DNA of 64,000 nt from Escarpia spicata (lineage: Eukaryota; Annelida; Polychaeta; Sabellida; Siboglinidae), in NCBI GenBank assembly GCA_963995525.1, contig OZ023214.1:49852578-49916577 (forward strand). The letters run 5' to 3'. Below, in pieces: positions 29,664 to 44,000 of the stretch. Position numbers and translations under genes: made by a program. A model generated the notes under the pieces. It worked only from the letters and a program-made list of their open reading frames with translations. It did no database searches and was not told where the DNA came from. The stretch's first letter is position 1; every line of letters begins with the position of its first letter.

Positions 29664-32600
29664 GTAATTTGTTTCTCATTTGTCGCAAGTTAATTATTAT
29701 ACATCACACATACATATAAGGCAATCGGAACATAAACTGCCAAAATGACAGTTGGCTCTCTACATGATAGAGTACACACACTTGTAAGTTCTTGAGTCAC
29801 GTGCTCTGTGTTTACGTTGTTCTGTGTTTACATTGCTCTTTGTTTGTTACTATATGGCACTATCTTTCAGTGTGACAACAACACACTGTCATGAGTTAAT
29901 GAGTGCGAGACCAGCATGCAATATTCTGTCTATCAGTTCTGATTAATTGTCCTTATCATACGTTTTCCACGGGCATCCATGATTGGTCAACATTGAGTTG
30001 ATATCCACCAATCAAGATGATCCCCATTCCTGCAGAAACAACACTAATTAAACACATGACAGAATACAACTGACATAACATTATATCAAATATAAAAATG
30101 CCTCAAAAAGGGAACCTCATATAGACCTGTTCAATCGAACACCATCTCCATTTCTCTGGGAAGCATTCAGCCACACTGCAGTTAATGCGTGAAGACTATT
30201 CACACATTAATACCCACCCTCTCTAGCCAAGTACTCATTTATACAGCTGAGTGAACTGGAGCAATGCAGAGTGAACGAACTTGACCAAAATTTGAAACGA
30301 CAACAAAGGATTGACTAAGAGTCCGATGCTTTTATTAATAACAAATAATTATTACGATGATAGGAATGAGACAATTGTTTCCTTGCTATTTGTTTTATAA
30401 TGTTGCAAAAACTGTTTATGTTTAATATGGTGTATATATATATATATATAACATATAACACTGCTGTAAAATTTTGGCATCAGTTTGTCATTGAAGATGC
30501 CACTCAACCACCAGGAACACTACCAATGCAAAGCCAGGAAATGTTGTAACAAAAATCATAATAAACTATATAATCTGATAATGTTTTGTTAAAGGAAATA
30601 AAAATAAGGCATTACCTAAAATCCTTTTTCCATGTGTACACAAAATTTAACATTGTATGTAACATTTGACAACATTAAACAAATACAGAAAAATACATTT
30701 GTAGCATCAATTCGATTTTAAGCCCGTCTGTGAAGTGATTCCTGCGGAAAATAAAATTTTAATGAGCTAGGCGATAACGTGGTATCGTGACGTCACTTAT
30801 GACACACACTCGCATCAGGCCGACCCTTTCCATGCATTCAGAGCATGTTTGCAAGGATAGCTTTTGGGTCGAAACGAGTGTCAGAATGAGTTATTGTGCA
30901 ATATTCCAACGTAATACAAACACTAGTCATCATAGAGGAACAAGCAGTTATCTTATGGTTCCACATGAATCAAATTTTATTCAAAACAACGAATGCGAAT
31001 GGGCCTACAAGTCGACTAGGTTTCGCCGAGCTTGGCAAGGCTTGGGCTTGTTTTCAGAATGATTATATCGAATGCAACCAACAGGAGATAATCTACACCA
31101 ATAAACATACATAGCAAACAGATAATGTATCCAGCTACAGAAAGTAACGTGCATAATCTCATAATATCACTAGAATGTCGATATATGAAGCAGGAGTTGT
31201 ACAATTTATCATAACAACTTAAATCAGTCAGCGAATTTCTGTTGGTGCCACTAGCTCAGTTGGTAGATGCGTTGGTTTTTTGTTATTTATTTTACAATCG
31301 GGCGACGCCGGTTCAATCCTGACAGCATGCAAACCTTTGATTTTCTTTACACTTTTTTTTTAATGTTTTCACGAAGTAATATAAACTAAATCATTTAGTA
31401 TACTATGATGCACTGTTTGTAAATATTTTTATAATTTTGTAGTAATTATTTATTGGTCACAAAAATGAAAATATGGTCATTATATATAACGATGTTTCTA
31501 AATTTTATTTATCCAGACAGATCACAATCTGTTTTCACGTATATAATTACAATATATTACCGTACAATATATTTACAATTAATAAATTATAGGGTCATTC
31601 CGTGTCAAAGCAATCACTTTTAGGCCATTTTTGCACGACCCAACTCCATTGTTGTTGAAATTTAGCACAGTTGTTGGCTCACATAAGAACATAAAAATCA
31701 CAGATTATAAAAAATCTAGGTCAAGTATAACTGAAGATAGGTCACTGAACTTTGACCCGATTTGCCATTATATTAATGTCCATAACTCTGCTTCTAATAA
31801 AGGTAGAAAAGAAAGCAAGATATCATTGGAAAGCCAGTAAATTACACTTTTCATATAAATAAAAAAGTATAATTAATCATAATATGACCTTTGAACTCCA
31901 ATACCCAAAAAACGTATCCTCCAATTTTTTTTATTTTAATTCTACAGCATACTACATCATTGCTCATGAGTCCCTGAAAATATTAGGATGGGCAAATAAT
32001 AATGTTCAGAGATACAGTAAATTTAGTACAGCCGGGTGACCTATATTTGGTCTGCAGTTCAGTCGATACCACACTGAATGTCAGCGTAACCTTTTCAGAT
32101 TGCATAACAAACATGCTGTAATGTCTCATTCAACATGTTCACATTTTTTACAAGGCCTCTCTTCTGTTTTCTCTTTAGATATCCTGTGCGATCAGTGTCA
32201 GTCGTTGGGTCAACATTGGTAAGGAGATCACTAAGTCAAAGAGTGTCACTTTGTTACGGGTAAAACTATGAGGTTTGGGGTGAAGGAAGATTAGTTGGAA
32301 TAACATTTGTTACATACGCAATCCTCCAGTATCCATCATAGATGGCTTTCAGATATCCTTTGGCGTACGCCAGAATGAGGCCAACACACTGCTGTGACAA
32401 GTTCACAATCTCTTCTCTTCATTGAAGATATAGAATATGGTGCTACTTCCAAGTGATTCAATGATTATGCCTTAAAGAATAGTACCTTCTGTGTTCTTGC
32501 TATTACTTTAGCTGTTTACAAACAGCTTGCAAGAAGAGTTGCTTATTCATAACTCTTCTGTGGTTGAAAATACCTTCCATAGTGCAGGATTTGATAGCAG

Positions 32601-35600
32601 GAATAAATAGACTGACGTGAACTCACAGGACTACATTGGTGTGGTGGTGTAATGATCATATAATTATGGTCTTTGTAGACTGGCTTTTGCATCAAGTCTG
32701 CTGACCATTCCATTCTACCCACATCATAACATATGCCCTTCCTGTGTTATGTTGCATAAAAGTACCACTTTGCATATTTCCCCAAATCCTGCTAGTGGCA
32801 GTAGAGGTTCAGAAAGTGTTCGCATTCCGTATGCTAACTTGCACAACCATCAGGAAAGTTGATGTTTCTTTGCCCAGCTGTACATTTTGCAGTGACAAAA
32901 ATTATGCTGTGTTTTGGAAGAGGTGTACAACAATGGTGTCGCGTATGTTGGAGTAAGAAATTACAACATAACTGTGACACACAATCATTTCCTACTTCAT
33001 GATTGAAGCAATATAATTGGTGTGCACAGTGTTGCCTGTGCATCTACTTATCACATGGCTGTGCTGGTTAGTATAAAAACTGCAAAAAATTTCTGAACCT
33101 CTGCCACCACGAGCAGACTCCAGTGTAGCACTTTTCTCAAAAACGACATGTGATGGTGTGGATGGAATGGTCAAGAGACCACACCAAAAGCCAGTCTACA
33201 AAAAAACATAATATTTTATGCAGTTGTTTGAATCAGCCCATATACCAGCTACTGAGTTCTGCTTTCCAACCACAGAAGAGGATTCCCGGAAGTGTACTAT
33301 GAAGCAGCTATCTTCTTACAAGCTATATGGAAACAGCTAAAACAAAACATCGGCAGGAACACATAATCTACACATCATCAAGTAATTATCACTGAATCAT
33401 TTGGAAGTAGCACTATATTCTACATCATCCCTGAAAAGGGAAGAGGTTGTGACAGCCTGGTGTGTTGTCCTCATCTGGCAGATGCTAAACGGTATGTAAC
33501 AGCCATCTACAATGGACACTGGAGGCTAGCGCATGTAACAAATATTCTGGCTGATCTTCCTTCACACATATGGTCCAACACCATCAAAGTTTTACCCATA
33601 AGAAAGTGACATTCTTCGAGTTAGTATTCTCCTCACCAATGTTGACCCAACGACTGACACTGGTCGCACCTACAGGATCTCCAAAGAAAAAGTAAAACAT
33701 GTGAACATGTTAAATGAGACATTACAGCATGTATGTACACTCATTTAATTATAAGAGACCTTTTAGCATGCTTTTTATGTGATCTGAAAAGTTTATTCGG
33801 AAATTCAGTGTGGTATTGATTGATCTGGAGACCAAACATAGGTTGCCGGCTGTACTAAATTTACTGTATCTCTGAACGTTATTATTTGCCCATCGTAATA
33901 TTTTCAGGGACACTTGAACAATGATATAGAATGCTGTAGAATTAAAATTAAACAAATCGAAGGATACATTTTTTGGGAATCGGAAGTCAAAGGTCATATT
34001 ATGATAAATGATACTTTTATATTTACATAAAAAATGTAATTTTATAATGTAAATATGCACATATTTACTGGCTTTCCAATGATGTCTTACTTTCTTTTCT
34101 ACCTTTATTAGAAGCAGAGTTATGGATGTTACTGTAACGGCCAGTATGCGAATCGGGTCAAAGTTCAGTGACTTATATCTTCATTAATATTTGACCTAGA
34201 TTCTTTATAATTTGCAGTTTTGATGTTCTCATGGGAGCCAACACCGGTGCTAAATTTCATCAAAATTGGAGTCGGTGATGTTTTGAGTGATTGATTTGAC
34301 ATAGAATGACCCTATATATCCATTACATTATATTTGTTTGGATAAATAAAATTTAGAAACATCGTTATATAATGACCATATTTTCATTTTTGTGGCGAAT
34401 AAATAATTACTACAAAAAGTATTTACAAACAGTGCATTATAGTATAAAATGATTTGGTTTATATTACTTTGTGAAAACATTTAAAAAAAAGTGTAAAGAA
34501 AATCAATGGTTTGCATGCTGTCAGGATTGAACCGGCGTCGCCCGATTGTAAAATAAATAACAAGTAACCAACGCGCCTACCCACTGAGCTAGCGGGACCA
34601 GCGGAAACTCTCTGACTGATTTAAGTTGTTATGATAAATTGTACAACTCCTTCATATATCGATATTCTAGTGATATTATGAGATTATACACGTTACTTTC
34701 TGTAGCTGGATACAATATCTGTTTGCTATGTATGTTTATTGGTGTAGATTATCTCCCGTTGGTTGCATTCGATATAATTACTCTAAAAACGAGCCCAACC
34801 TCAGCAAAACCTAGTCGACTTGTAGGCTCATTCGCATTCATTGTTTTGAATAAAATTCGATTCATGTGGAACCGTAAGATAACTGCTTGTTCCTCTATGA
34901 TGACTACCGGTAGTGTTTGTATTATGTAGAAATATTGCAAAATAACTCGTTCTGACGCTCTTTTCGACCCAAAAGCTATACTTGTAAACATGCTCTGAAT
35001 GCATGGAAAGGGTCGGCCTGGTGCGAGTTTGAGTCATAAGTGACGTCACGTCTCGGCATCCCGAAAAGCACGCCAAAAATATGCATGTTTGAAAATGTCC
35101 GGATGCACAGCATAAAATGTGGAATTTCTATTTCATTGATTGTTTTTTTTTTTGGCTTGGTGGATGTGGATATAGATAGCAGGATGTAATATAACATGAA
35201 TTCAAGCAATAGGTGTTTTTATTCCCTTTAAACCTCAATGAACTTCAATATTAACAAAGTTCTGTATTTTAGAAACGAAGACAATATTTAAAAAAATTTA
35301 TCATCAGCAAACAAACGCATATTTTTCCTAAATGTTATATTACCATTTCAGTGATGATAAAACAGTTTTAACGGATTTACCAGGCAGAAAATAATTTATA
35401 GATTTAGTTACGTCGTAACGTTGCTGCCTCGCGCAGACCGCCGTAGTTGGCGGAAGCCGACATGTCGACGGTGGTTGGCGCCCCGTCCCGGGCCGCGCAT
35501 CTTGCATAATTCGGTTTTGAAAACTCGCAATTTATGATTAAAATAAATGTTACACAGATACAACAACATTTCTGAAATTTCATTAATATTCCGTTTATCA

Positions 35601-38006
35601 ACCAGCACCATAGATTTACCGGACAGCCAGTTACAAGTCAAATAACAGGTAGCGATACAAAGTCTACTATTTCCAAAGTTCATAAAATATGATCTGTGAG
35701 CGTAAGCAAGTTGTACATCGGCCAAACTGAACGATTTACGATTGTGTGAAATACAGCCTTGATCAACGATGGCTGATGCGCAGTCTGTCCTACCCGTATG
35801 TCAGAGCTAGGTCAATGCACTCAGCGGATGACCCTGTTAACGCAGGCACTAAACTCAGTCGAACACTGACGTACAACTGGCGGCGGAACGACAAGACGCT
35901 GACACACTAACAAAATTGGAACGCGCGCGATTGCTAGCGAACTTCATTTACGTTTGAATTTCCTCAAATAAAAAGTTTGCAATGTTGCACGCATCACTAT
36001 TTAATGTAAATTTTCACTTGTCCACCGGATAACCACATAGAGTCATTTTACTTGTCCCGGACAAACGGACAAGTGCTATTTCGAACGCTGTATATATATA
36101 TATATGTATTCTTAATTGCACCAGAATCGGAAACAATCCAAGGATCACTGTGGATTTAAGATGGACATGGTGATCAGTTTCCAGATAAATTGATAAAATG
36201 ATTTTGCAAAGTTTAAGTTTGTTTAGTTGTGATGATTCACATACAGTGTATATATATATACATCTGATTTCTGTAAATATTAATTTTCTTTTTTTCAATA
36301 TGTAGATTGTTTGCAGTTTGTACAGTTACCTGACAGATAGATAGTGTGTTGCAGAATTTTTTAATTTATACAGTACGTATTGCGTAATAATGGCATAGAA
36401 ACCTCAATCAATTAATGACAAGTGGTGTGTCAGTACATCAGTGCCAAGGGGCATTACACGTGTGAGAGAGGTGCGTAGAAGAATCTAATGTAGCACACAA
36501 CAAAGATGGAAGCTATTACATTTTCCAGTCCTACCCAGCTGAATAGATTACTTGCTTCATTAATTGGTTTTATGGGTCCACTTTGCACCTGTTTGCCTGA
36601 TTTCATGTTTCCACCCTGTAGGTAAACAGTTTGAATGCATTTCAGCTTGAATGGACACATCAGTAGCACGGTCCCACCTTGTGAGTCATACTAACCTTGG
36701 TTAACAGTTGCGGGTTTCAGTCTGGATAAAGTCATGCATACATGTGCCCTTTATGCTACTACAGTCTACTGCTCCAAGGATACGGAGATTCTAACTGAGA
36801 AATACAATGCAGCAGTTTGTGACATTGAGGAACAACGATTCACATACGAGAGAGCACCAACTAAAAATATTCAAAGAACCATGTCGATAAAACATTTAAA
36901 AACTCATTGATACACCAATGAACAGATGAATGGAATAGCCTCACTCAGTCTGTGGTTGAGATTGCGTCTGTGCAGTCTTTTAAGAGGAAATTAGAAAAAT
37001 CACTCAATTAAATTAGCCCAATTAAATTATACTGTACAGTAAGACTATTACATGTAAGACTAGAACATAGCATTGTCTTTTTTCCAAAGTTTATGACTCA
37101 CAGTGACGGGGGCATTTGTAAAAATATTAGTGAGCCTTGGTGATGGAGGCATGATTTATAAACAATTTTTTTTTTTTATAATGTACCCCAATTGTAATAT
37201 TTAGTAAATATACATTAATTAAAAAAACATGCATACATATTACAGTGTACATATTACATGGATGAATATTATTTTGTATAGATATGAATGCATTACACTT
37301 TATTCGGCAAGAGTTGAAAGTTAATGATGGTCGATAATATGGTGTTTGTGGCAACAAACGCTGTTCACGGTACTCGACAAAAGCTTATAAACAATGTCAA
37401 GGCAGGCAAGAGGTAGACAAGGCACAAGGGTATTAATTAAACTGTTCTCAGTGTCCAGTCATCAATGTAAGATGTGATTTAAATAACTCCATTCAGGCCA
37501 TTGACATTGTTTTGTTTGTTGTCCGCGCGGCCGTTGTCTGTGTTCGGGCGCAGAGTGGAGCTAACCGGAGCGCTATTTGGGCCTCAAAATGCGCTAAGCC
37601 TAAAATGCAATATTTTTTATAGCGTACGGTAAATATGCCTGGGATAATGTGAAATGATTGAATTATCGCAACAACGTGTCAAATTTAGGCAAAACCTTAG
37701 TTAATAACAGCAAAATTGAGGTGGGTCCGGATTCTACACAAGTGCCCCAAAATGTTCTCAGATTTCTCAGACAAGTTTTTGTATGCGTCGTTTGGGCACA
37801 TGCGGCAAAAAAGTATGCCGCTTTCCAGCGTACAATGCCTCATTGACTCGTTTCCACGCTCAAATGGAATCCCTGCAGTTGCAGTGATTATCTTACAGTG
37901 ATCGACAGATGCAGTGATTCAGTCATCCAGACAAGGTTTCAACCAAAGCTGTCAACTGTTCCTCATTTTTTTATATAATCTTAATACTAGAATACAAATA
38001 AATATA

Positions 38007-38088
<82 letters not shown>

Positions 38089-41000
38089 CACAAATGTTTA
38101 TATATATAACAAAACATTCAAACTGTCTAGAGCTATTAGCATATATCGCGGAGACATACACCTTACTCTGAAATACATTGAAATGAAGTTGGCGGTTTCC
38201 CACGCCCTTGACTGTAAAGTGGGACCAGGTAGATCTGATTCAGTGAACTTCCTGCTGGTAATTATCACCTGTGGGTGCTTCCTGGTAATGGAAAGTGGAA
38301 CCTCGCTTCAGCAAGATTGTCATCCGGAGCAAAAAACAGATGGAAAATTTGTAAGGAAGCTTTTGTTGTATCGAGAATCCAACGTGATGCTATCTGTATG
38401 TTACCCACATAATATACAACATATTATTATGTAGCAAGATGTTTAAACACCCTGATTGACAGTTGAGCTGTGAATCTGTCTCTGTGATTGACAGTTGCAG
38501 TGATCTCATCCTGATTGACAGTTGGAGTGATCTCATCCTGATTGATAGTTGCAGTGATTCACTCAGTGACATAGCATGACTTGTGAGATTTTACTCCAAT
38601 CAGGCCACATAGGAGTGGTTTATCAGTAGAGATTTCTTTCTCTAGAGATAGAGTTAGTAAATCAACTACTGTACGGGCTACACATTTGCCCCCTGTGTGT
38701 GATATTATGTATTATATATCACTTATCCGTGTCTGCAGCTGAGCTAATGTTTTGAAATAACAAAGAAATTTGTTGATGGTCACAGAGAGCTCTTTAGTTT
38801 ATTGAAACATGTTGTGGTCAGAATTTAATGCATTTAGTTAAATAAACATGTTTTGTTATAATAAACTGAATAAATTATTTTTAAAATGTATAGAAATCCA
38901 AAGGTAAAATCTTGTATTATTAATCTCAAGATTAGACTGTTATGGAATGTGACCTTTCGTTGGACTTGCTCCTCTTTGACTATCCCTGTTGCTGGATGGT
39001 GATGGTAGCATCCAGAACATTATCAGCCATGTGAGGTGAGCCTACCAAGTTCACTGTACGATTGATGGAACTTGCACCTGCTTTGAGAGCGGGGAGCTGA
39101 GGTAAATCTTGTTATAGGCAGTAAAAGTCTGCAGAACGTTGGGTATTTCTAGTCCTTTCTATTGCATGGCCGAGTCAATGATAGGATTAAACATTCTTTG
39201 CAGTTCTAATCATGATAATGCCTAGCAGCACTACCATGTGTTCCTTGAAATGGAAATGCACGTCGTTCTGTTGTTGACAAATTAATTTGCTAGCATATTC
39301 ATTCACCTTATACCTATAAGTAACTGAATGGTTATGAAATCTATATTTTCTAGCTTAAACTATTGTGTGAAGTTTTTCTTGGAATTGTCAAGTTCTGAAG
39401 CTTCTTACGACAACATGTTAATCATATAGTCGAAGTGCATCCTTAATTTGGTTTAGGTGCATGTGTACGTAAAATTGAGTTGGATTTTACATAGAACAGG
39501 TTATTTGGTAGGTAATAAAATTACCGGTGCTACACATTGATCTCGGTGTTTGAGAAAACTACCACAATACTGTGTTAACTATTCCCATAAACCCCAAAAA
39601 ATTATTGATATAATTAATGGCAATATTAACATAATTGTTGACATTTACCAATTTGTACAGTGTGTATGAAAGGGAGGGGGGGGTAAGGCCTGCATTTAAA
39701 TTATAAAAGTGGGAATTGCATAACCATAATGATTGTAAATTATATACAGGCTGTAAATGTTTGTAAACAAATCCAGCCTGCATGTTAGAAATAAATTTAC
39801 ATGTCCTTGAAATCGAATAATTTATTATTAAACTTCATCAGTATTGCATAAGGTAATTCCTTGTTCCGTAATTCAACTATGAAAAATGGGGTGTACTATT
39901 GCATTTTCAGTACTTGTTTATAAAACATTATGCATCATACAGACATACACTATGAAATGATCAATCTTTACTGATGTATGTAGGTTGCAACATGTCTTTT
40001 TATACTGGCAGTGCTAGTTTTACAATTTCAACAAACTGCTTCCTTGTAGACGTGTCTGTGTATGAAATATGCCAATAAAAAATTGTAAGAAAATGAAACT
40101 GTTAAACAGTTAGAGAGATGTGTAGTTGTTGTGCCCGGCACTGCCAGCCTGGGGCGACTGTGAAGTTATGGGCATCACTTGATGTAGGCCGCACTCAGAG
40201 TAATGGTGGCAACGTGACACGTTTGTCACCTTCTGTAAACAGGCACTCCTTCTAGGACAGCTCAGGTAGGAAACGTCCTAACTCTAGGTCACTACTCGGT
40301 AATGTACAGGCAAGTTTATCAACAAGACATTGTTATGAAATTGTAGTTTTGTGTTTGGATGTAGTAATGCAATCATGCGTGTGAGTGATGCTGTTTAAGC
40401 TGTTATCACAGTGATGTCTTGGCTAAGTATATCTTATAATATGTTTACTCATAACAATGATAGTTTTGGGCTCATTCTGACAAGTAACGTAGTTTTTGTT
40501 TAGCAATTTTGGCTAACTGGTTGTTTTTTATTAGCAGTTATGACTTTTGCCAAGCAACAAAATGGATGCCAAACATGTGTAGCTGTCAGATATTCCGTCA
40601 CACCGTATTTTTGTTGAAATGTCTGACTCCAAATGTTTATCTATGACAAAAACATAGAACAAAGTTGTTTAAGTTAAAACTGCAGATTGATTTGATTTAT
40701 GCCACTGTTGTAATGTAATTTGCACATAAACAATTTTGGTAGGCAAAACTTGACGGAGTTCATGTGCATAAATTACAAGTGGTTATGATTAGGACTAAGC
40801 AGATAGTGCAACACAATCCTACAGAGTGATAGTTAATAAACAAATTTAGGTGATTGTTTTCCTGGTTAGTATTGGTTAGACCGGACACTAAGCAACAACT
40901 TTCTTAGTTCTAAATCATTTGCCAAAGAGAGGTGACGGTTTCGCAAAGTCTTTGTAGCAGATGTTTTACCAGAATTACATAACTTTAAGCAGTTGTTTGC

Positions 41001-44000
41001 AATGCTACTATTACTTATTTTTTAGGGGATTAGCTCTATTTAATGCTTTCTCAATTTGTATTCAGATCGTAAGATCTGGTGCAAATGTAAATCAAGCGCC
41101 CAGACCCTTCTTGAATACAATATTTATTCAAAGAATTCAATTAATAACAACCAGAACCAAAGACGATCTCACTTATAGAAACATGTAAATTTGCAATCTT
41201 GAGCTTGTTACACACGGCACCTCTGGGCCCTACCTGAACCAAGGGTCTGTCATCCTGTTACACTTACTGGCCAAAAGCCACGAGTCCCATCCTCCTCCCC
41301 TATTTATCCCTTTTTCCTTGGGCGGGAAACCTTCATCACATGACTCATTTGAATTCCCTGCCATGCCCTCTGTTGGGAATTCATCAGTGAATTCATCAGT
41401 GCTGCCCTCTTGTGGGAATGCAGTCAACCACATCACAGCCCTACCATACACTTACAGATCCTGGAAGTCTGGTGTCCGAGACGCAAACATCTAGGAGGAG
41501 TACCATAACAACCATTCAACTATGATATGCTGGCTTTATTGTAGTTAGATTGAGCTGTATGTGTGTGGTCCTAGTCAGGTGGGAAAATAATTCTAATTCT
41601 GAACTATTCATGTGTCATTTAAAACCATAGGATACCTGATCAAATCTCATATTTGTGTATAATATGGATATCATTTTGTTGAGTGTATAATGTAGATTAA
41701 TACTTTCTGTTTCTATAAGCTGTATCGTCTTTGTGTAACAGTCATGATAAAAACACCTCAATTACTGTTGACGTCACATTCTCATACACCTTATCATTTA
41801 TTTGGAGTATCTATATCTGATCTCATGACAGATATTTAATAATTTCAGCCAAATCAGAATTATTATCAGGTAAAAACACATGTTCACTGATCTATAGGTA
41901 ACATCCTCGTGCGCCAGGGGTCGCTGCTGCTGATTATGTCAGTGCCAGCCAGCAGTACCCCCTGGCTGATCGCTTTGCGAAACTCTGAATTTAAGCTCGG
42001 CCTATGAAATCGCTAAATAGATCAGTGAATCTCGGCAGGTCAGGTGGTCATAATAAAACTAATTTCAAACTCGTGTTACATGCAATGTTTAGGAAGTAGA
42101 AGCAATTATTCGAATACACAATACCAATCAGCTGCTCGTGCTAATGGGCGAACGGGTCATTATATATTGGGATTCCCAGAAGTCGTTTATCCGTCTTCAA
42201 ATTGGGCAGGTATTTGCGCTGTTCTCACGGGTGATGCAGTCGCGACTGGCGAAGTCAATTACTAGTTTGACTCGGCTAACTTCCACACTTCGCGGGATCA
42301 GCCAGGGCTAGTTTTGCCTGGCAAACAGCCCTGGCTTGCGAGGATGATAGGTAACGGTAGTCTGGTTTCTAAATTTTTATGGGTATTTTAAAGAGAGATC
42401 TAAAAAGGGTAGGGGTGAACAGCCAAGGGTGGGAAAGAATGACAATGTTTTGAGGTAGTGATGACTTGATAAGTGGGTGAAACAAATTAAGTGATGTGGA
42501 GGTTTTGCTTTCTGACCCCGAGAAGGGATTAAGGGGTTATATGATTATATTATTAATGTTTTACAAATGTATACATGTTCATCATCTTTTCTCTTTGAAG
42601 ACATTGGATCTCACTGTTTGGTCTAAACTGAGCACAATTTTAGATTATAATTATAGAAATTGGTATAAATAAAAACTTTCTGAGCACAGCCTGAGGATAA
42701 CTGGCAAGAAAAAGTATGGGCAGTTGGCAATCTCTCGAAGGCAACGATTATTGTTGTAAATTGAGATTAATAGATTTGACAACACAAGAACCATGTGCGT
42801 CAGAGTTTCATAAACATTCCTTTTTGCTAGAGTGATTTCCTTCAATAGTCACACCAGCCCTTGAGGTGATATAACCGCATTGAAAAGATCAGATGTTGAA
42901 AGGAACGCATGTATGCACATTTGACGTCACTGACCAAAAACAGTTAAATCATCATCAGTGCAGAGGGTTGACATATGCACATATGTTGTCAAATTACACA
43001 TGCACATCGCCTAAAAACTTGTCTGCGGTTGTGCAAATTTTTTGATGTCTAATGTGGCATTATAACATTTATATTAAAAACAAGATTCACCTTTTTCATT
43101 TTTCATAGAAATCATGTCGCACTTTTGTTGAACTTTGCAATTATAAATAATTGTAAGTAGAAATAACTTTTAAGTTGAAGGGACAACGTCTTGGTAAGTG
43201 ATGTTAGTTTGTTGAAATGTTAGAAGTTTTTATTTTGCAAGCGTGGGAAGTGACATTATGGAGAAGAAGTCATATATAAGCGGCCGCAGTCGAGAGTGGG
43301 TCATTATGACATAGAGGGAGGGCAAGTCTGTAGAGACAATATTTTCTCGGTGAACATCAGTGACTGGGAGTGCGTCTCTAGAACTACACTGTTGGCAAGT
43401 AAATTGTTGAACACTAGGTGGTTGGAATATTTTAGTGTCATTGTTGCACCTTGCAGTTTGTAATTATTAACTTTGTGTTCATGTTATTGTGTCACCTATG
43501 TTGAAAATCGTGTCATTTTTAATGTAGTAACATATATATATATATATACAAACATTTAAAAATACAATTTGATAAATTTTATCATTTACATTATCGAATA
43601 TGTCACCTGAAATATATCATGTTTACATTGTGTGTTGAACTGCATTTATAAGTTACAGATAAATGTAAAGTTATAATATATTATATATAATTTGGTTCAT
43701 TTAAACATATTTGGTTGGTTAGAATATATATAATTAAATTTATACTATTTACTGAGATGTTCGCAATCATGATCCTGCTGTATGCAGGTCTTTAGAGTAA
43801 GTTATGTGACTGTATTAAAAAAAGCCTTGTCATATGAATGGTCTCAACTCTCAAGTTTGTGTTAAGATATTACGTTCCCATCCTCACTTAGCTAGATTTA
43901 TATATCCTGGTACACATCTGTATTGAAACTTAACATTAATTAAGGGATAATACTTGTAGGTCCACTTCATTTAGTCAACAGGTGAACTGCGTGATGTCAT

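Larger units (their letters stand above)
30786..35050. mobile_element. Large imperfect palindrome, two ~2.1-kb inverted arms
   Basis: The left arm begins with gtgacgtcacttatgac (30788) and the right arm ends with its inverse (to 35049). Matching points pair about a centre near 32916: tacaagtcgactaggttt (about 31005) with aaacctagtcgacttgta (about 34810), the tRNA-like segments (31245-31325 and 34515-34600), and ccgggtgacc/gccggctgtact near 32035 and 33845. The arms are diverged. Both carry the same broken coding relic: minus strand on the left ([20 protein letters not shown], about 32390) and plus on the right ([20 protein letters not shown], about 33484). Confidence 0.8.

Noticed and set aside
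31245..31325. tRNA gene
   Set aside because: A and B boxes are present but T-arm and anticodon-arm pairing is lost and the inter-box distance is long; the inverted copy at 34515-34600 is equally defective.
37914..38203. Poly-Thr-His and poly-Val-Cys ORFs
   Set aside because: Translation of a CA dinucleotide microsatellite.
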